DNA of 64,000 nt from CAYWVR01 sp964461715 (lineage in GTDB: Bacteria > Planctomycetota > Phycisphaerae > FEN-1346). The position numbers and the translations under genes are program-made. The notes below the pieces were generated by a model. It worked only from the letters and a program-made list of their open reading frames with translations, searched no databases and was not told the DNA's origin. This document shows positions 60,914 to 64,000 of the stretch, piece after piece. The stretch covers positions 68,843-132,842 of the forward strand of contig CAYWVR010000005.1 of the NCBI GenBank assembly GCA_964461715.1, read 5' to 3'. The first letter of the stretch is position 1; every line of letters starts with the position of its first letter.

Positions 60914-62734
60914 ATGCTGCCGCGATTGACCCTGGCCGTCGCCCTCGCGCTCCTGGCTGCCGCGCCCCGGGCGCGCGGGGCCGAGGCGGCGCGCCCGGAC
61001 CTTCCCGCCCTGGCCCCCGTCCCGGCCGAGGCCGTCGGGTTCGTCCACGTCCCGAGCATCCGCTCCTTCGAGGCCGACCTCCAACGCTTCGCCGAGCGAA
61101 CCGGCTGGACGATCGGCGAGGGCGAGCATCCCGTCTTGGGCGCCCTCGCCCTGCGCACGGACCTGGCCGCCGGCCTCGACGCCGAGCGCGGCTTCACCAT
61201 CGCCTGGCTCGATTCGAAGCGCTACCGCGACCGTTACACGCTCTACGTCCTGCCCCTGGCGGACTGGGACGCCGTGCTCACCGCCGGGGCGGCCGAAGAG
61301 GTCGGCACGGGCATCTTCGCCCTGACTGGCACGCGGGGCCCGCGGTACGTCCTGAAGTGCGACGACCACGTCCTCGTCACCAGCTCGGTGCGGACGATGG
61401 ACGCCGTGACGCGCTCGAAGGCGAAGCTCGTCGAGGTCCTCCCGCCCGCGACCCTCCGCCGCATCGCCGCCGCCCGCGGGCCGTATGTCCGGGCCGACGT
61501 CGGGGCCCTGACGAACATCTATGCGGGCGAGATCGCCTCCTGGTTCCGGGCCGCCAGCGGCCAGGTCTACCTCCAGCCCGACGTCATGCCCTATGCCGAG
61601 ATTTTTGTCACCTACATGCTCGGCATCGCCGACGTCCTGGACCAAGTCGAGACCGTTGAGGCCGAGGTCGCGTTCGGGGCCGAGGGCGTGGCCGTCCACC
61701 TGGCCGTCGACGTCGTCCGGGACGACTGGCTGGGCGCATTCCTGGCCCGCCAGGAGAAGGGCGCGGCCCCGATCGCGCCCCTCGGCGACGGGCCCATCAC
61801 CCGCGTCACCACCCTCCGCCTGGACCCCGACACCGCCGCCGACACGGCCGCCAAGGTCACGCGGTTCTTCCTCGAAAAGGCTCCGCGGCCCGAGCCATTG
61901 CCCGAGCCGCTCAAACGCGAAATCCGCGAGGCCGTCGCCGCCCTGACCGACAGTCTCGGCGACCACCTCTCGATGCTCTCCGCCCCCGCCGGGCCCGGCC
62001 AGGGACTCTCGGCCGAGGTCTCCGTCTACGCCGTCCGCGACCCGGAGGGATTCCGCAAGGCCGTTCAGATGCTCGCCGCCGCCTGGGAGCAGCTCGCCGA
62101 CCAGGTCGACTTCTATCTCCGATTCAAGGTCGTCCCCGACGCCGACTCCGTCGACGGCGTTCCCGTCACTTTCTACGTGCCGCAGATGCGATACGGGATT
62201 ACGGCGCGGCACCTGCTTTTCATGGAGCAGCTTCGGTCGCTCTACGGGCCGGAGGGGCTGGTGTACCGGTTGGCGGTCGTGAAGGACCACGCCGTCGTGG
62301 GCGTCGGTTCGGACACCCGCCTCTTCCGCCAGACCGTCAAAGGCCTGAAGGCCGGCCAGATGGACGAACCCTCGCCCGCGATGCGGCGGCTGGAGCCGCA
62401 CCTTCCGGAGGCGCGGCACATGTCGGTCGTGACGAGCCTGCCGCTCTACGTGAGGCAGGCCCTCATCCGGGGCGGGACGAAGCCGGAGGTGATCGGCTCG
62501 GTCGATCCCGGAAACGAACGGGCGGGCGTCGGCGTCGAGATGACCGCCGAGGGCCTCCGGATCGGCTCCTGGTGGCCGCACGAGCAGATTCGCCTCGCCA
62601 GGGAACTCATCGACCGCGTCGCCCCTGGCCTCGCCGAATCCCCCGAGTCGCTCTTCGTCCCTCCCGAGGAAGGCCCCCCGCCAGTGATGCCCGAGCAGAC
62701 ACCGGAGCCCTTGCCTGTGCCGCAGGCGCCCTGA
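60914..62734 (+). CDS. Secreted DUF3352-like protein
   Basis: 606 residues. Signal peptide 1-22 (MLPRLTLAVALALLAAAPRA). LAPVPAEAVGFVHVPSIRSF is the typical first strand of DUF3352-type planctomycete proteins (mean strand-turn 'P-ddavafv'). Repeated alpha/beta units follow with PMRRLEPHLPEA-type segments; the C-terminus is Pro/Glu-rich. Function unknown; probably periplasmic. AAGGAG precedes ATG 60914. It lies 54 bases after the transporter ATPase gene and may be on the same message. The DUF assignment is from memory of the pattern and moderately sure. Confidence 0.7.
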   Translation: MLPRLTLAVALALLAAAPRARGAEAARPDLPALAPVPAEAVGFVHVPSIRSFEADLQRFAERTGWTIGEGEHPVLGALALRTDLAAGLDAERGFTIAWLDSKRYRDRYTLYVLPLADWDAVLTAGAAEEVGTGIFALTGTRGPRYVLKCDDHVLVTSSVRTMDAVTRSKAKLVEVLPPATLRRIAAARGPYVRADVGALTNIYAGEIASWFRAASGQVYLQPDVMPYAEIFVTYMLGIADVLDQVETVEAEVAFGAEGVAVHLAVDVVRDDWLGAFLARQEKGAAPIAPLGDGPITRVTTLRLDPDTAADTAAKVTRFFLEKAPRPEPLPEPLKREIREAVAALTDSLGDHLSMLSAPAGPGQGLSAEVSVYAVRDPEGFRKAVQMLAAAWEQLADQVDFYLRFKVVPDADSVDGVPVTFYVPQMRYGITARHLLFMEQLRSLYGPEGLVYRLAVVKDHAVVGVGSDTRLFRQTVKGLKAGQMDEPSPAMRRLEPHLPEARHMSVVTSLPLYVRQALIRGGTKPEVIGSVDPGNERAGVGVEMTAEGLRIGSWWPHEQIRLARELIDRVAPGLAESPESLFVPPEEGPPPVMPEQTPEPLPVPQAP

Positions 62735-62806
62735 GTCCCGGGGGCGGCGTCGGGACATCTCCGTCCAGGCCTGGCCGTTCGCTCCGCGCAGCGCCTTACC
62801 CGTTCG

Positions 62807-63670
62807 TCACGCGCCCCCGTAGTACATCCCCACCACCATCAACGTGTTGAACGCCGCGTGGCCGACGACCGGGGCGAGGAGGCTGCGGGTCCGGTAGGCG
62901 GCATAGGCGAGGGCCAGGCCGAGGATGAAGAGCGGGACGACAGCCTGTGGTTCGAGGAGGGCGTGGGCGGCGGCGAAGACGAGGCTGGAGGCGGCCATCG
63001 CGCCCGCCGGACGCATGTATCGATAAAGGGCCGTCATCAAGAGCCCGCGGTACAGGAACTCCTCCGCCAGCGGCGCGAGCACCCCCGCCTGCACGATCGC
63101 CAGCATCAGCGCCGGCGTCGTCGGCGTCCGGGCCAGCTCCTCCAGCAGCGGATGCTCCTTCGGCGGAATGCCCATCGCCCGGAGCACCAGGCCCGCGACG
63201 ATAAGCGTCGCGACGCAGACCGGCAGCGCCGCTGCGAAAACCCCGAGCCCGAGGCCCGTCCCCCGAAGCGGCCGACCGAGCCGCACCCCGATCGACGCGG
63301 CCGCCCCCCGCCCGAGCATGGCTACCACCGCCAGTCCCACCGCCGCCGGCACCCCCTGAGCGAGCAGCATCGTCGGGCTGGCCAGCGACGCCCCCGACTC
63401 CTCCCACGGCAGCAGTCCCCGCGCCGCCAGACCGTTCGCGATCATGACGATGGCATACGTAAGAACAAAGCAAAACGCGTACAGCACGAGGCCAAAGGCC
63501 GACGGAACGCGCACGGCGGGCATCGCGCGGCCGTCGGGATCGGGGAGCCCTTCGCTCCGCGCCCACCGCGCCAGCGCGATCCACCCCGCCGCGCACGTCG
63601 CCGGGACGCACACGAGCACCACCACGCCCAGCCACGCTGGCGGCGCCAGCGCCCCTGCCGCTTCGCTCAT
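62807..63670 (-). CDS. CPBP-family intramembrane metalloprotease
   Basis: 287 residues with about eight membrane helices. The CPBP (CAAX-protease-like/bacteriocin-processing) motifs are intact: EEFLYRGLLM (EExxxR), FAAAHALL (FxxxH) and HAAFNTLM (HxxxN) in the C-terminal third. Cuts unknown membrane substrates; related to Rce1. ATG 63670 is chosen because GGAGG lies just before it; ATG 63685 is in frame upstream. Convergent with the DUF3352-like gene. Confidence 0.9.
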   Translation of the reverse strand: MSEAAGALAPPAWLGVVVLVCVPATCAAGWIALARWARSEGLPDPDGRAMPAVRVPSAFGLVLYAFCFVLTYAIVMIANGLAARGLLPWEESGASLASPTMLLAQGVPAAVGLAVVAMLGRGAAASIGVRLGRPLRGTGLGLGVFAAALPVCVATLIVAGLVLRAMGIPPKEHPLLEELARTPTTPALMLAIVQAGVLAPLAEEFLYRGLLMTALYRYMRPAGAMAASSLVFAAAHALLEPQAVVPLFILGLALAYAAYRTRSLLAPVVGHAAFNTLMVVGMYYGGA

Positions 63671-64000
63671 CCCTTCCTCCACCATGGCCGCCCTCGCTCC
63701 CGGTGCTCTCGTCCGCCCGATGATACGCCCCGCGAAGCCTCGACGCCAGCTTCGTCCACGCCGCCTGGGCGTCATGTCATGCACACAGGTAGCCGCCCTT
63801 CCTGGGCCGCTCCGAGGTTGAAATCCGACGCTGCTCGGGTATCCGGCTACGGAGGCGCGCGCTCCTTGCGTTTTTGCGTCAACGATTTCACGAAATGCGT
63901 CACCTTGGGCTTTGGAAGCCGTCATCTCGCTTCCAGGCTCGCCCAAAAAGAGGGGCAAAAGGTGCAAGAAACCCCCCGGTACCCCCCCGGTACCCCCCCA
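63671..64000. other. Gene-free end region with strong hairpin
   Basis: 330 bases without a recognisable gene. Base composition is less GC-rich than the coding DNA, particularly from 63830 to 63960. It holds a two-part hairpin: TTGGGC (63905-63910) and TGGAAGC (63913-63919) pair with GCTTCCA (63929-63935) and GCCCAA (63941-63946). No U-tract on the correct side, so it is not a standard terminator. An 11-base repeat ends the window. Confidence 0.55.
63971..64000. repeat. Start of an 11-base tandem repeat
   Basis: Repeating unit GGTACCCCCCC: a partial ACCCCCC (63971-63977), then two full units (63978-63988 and 63989-63999). The array reaches the window end, so its length is unknown. Confidence 0.6.

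Noticed and set aside
62735..62756. Terminator after the DUF3352-like gene
   Set aside because: GTCCCG and CGGGAC can pair over six bases, but the stem is short and no U-tract follows; not listed as a feature.

Overview
The window is GC-rich, densely coded DNA from a bacterial chromosome. The best fit is a member of the Planctomycetota, probably an uncultured Phycisphaerae-like lineage. Pointers are a cluster of prepilin-like proteins ending in a DGHV motif, a double DUF1080 (3-keto-disaccharide hydrolase) protein, secreted FAD-dependent oxidoreductases, Gfo/Idh/MocA and SMP-30 sugar-type enzymes, and a deoxyhypusine-synthase-like polyamine gene. Superoxide reductase, a B12-dependent (class II) ribonucleotide reductase and a [4Fe-4S] aldo/keto reductase suggest an anaerobic or microaerobic life. 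I saw no rRNA, tRNA, CRISPR array, transposase or phage gene; this looks like core and metabolic chromosome, with three decayed gene remnants.

Layout. 1-4 kb: truncated zinc alcohol dehydrogenase, two tandem paralogous secreted proteins of unknown function, and an SDR dehydrogenase. 4-10 kb: double-DUF1080 protein, then a complete glycine cleavage operon gcvT-gcvH-gcvPA-gcvPB with overlapping or abutting genes. 10-12.8 kb: glycosyltransferase, and on the other strand a GH4 remnant, an O-methyltransferase and a small membrane protein. 12.9-16.2 kb: pyruvate dehydrogenase operon pdhA-pdhB-pdhC (no E3 gene here). 16.4-21.4 kb: PLP decarboxylase plus deoxyhypusine-synthase-like gene (polyamine module), FAD oxidoreductase, SMP-30 protein. 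21.4-25.4 kb: aldo/keto reductase with a coupled remnant, then phosphoribosyltransferase, SixA, DJ-1/PfpI and superoxide reductase. 25.6-28.4 kb: second FAD oxidoreductase, stand-alone Lrp/AsnC domain, folB and a pteridine-reductase-like SDR. 28.5-28.9 kb: frameshifted uroporphyrinogen-decarboxylase-family remnant and a hairpin element. 29-35.7 kb: der, Gfo/Idh/MocA, tyrS and a large UPF0182 membrane protein.

35.8-41 kb: a leuA-argG-esterase-aroK operon behind what reads as a transcription attenuator: promoter, 14-codon leader ORF and a strong intrinsic terminator, all before leuA. 41-45 kb: large secreted clan-A-type glycosidase and a DegT-family aminotransferase. 45-48.8 kb: four pseudopilin-like genes. 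48.9-53.5 kb: site-2 protease, trpS, scpA, nrdJ. 53.6-60.9 kb: dapF and a complete Opp/Dpp peptide ABC transporter (binding protein, two permeases, two ATPases). 60.9-64 kb: secreted DUF3352-like protein, CPBP membrane protease, and a gene-free end with a hairpin and an 11-base repeat.

The most interesting features are the leuA leader, the heptanucleotide tandem arrays in the dapF promoter and inside the transporter operon, two genes that look like in-frame internal deletions keeping both ends of their families (GH4 and enolase superfamily), the frameshifted UROD remnant, and two possibly related intergenic hairpins. All promoter and terminator calls are by eye; family assignments are from motif recognition without database searches.
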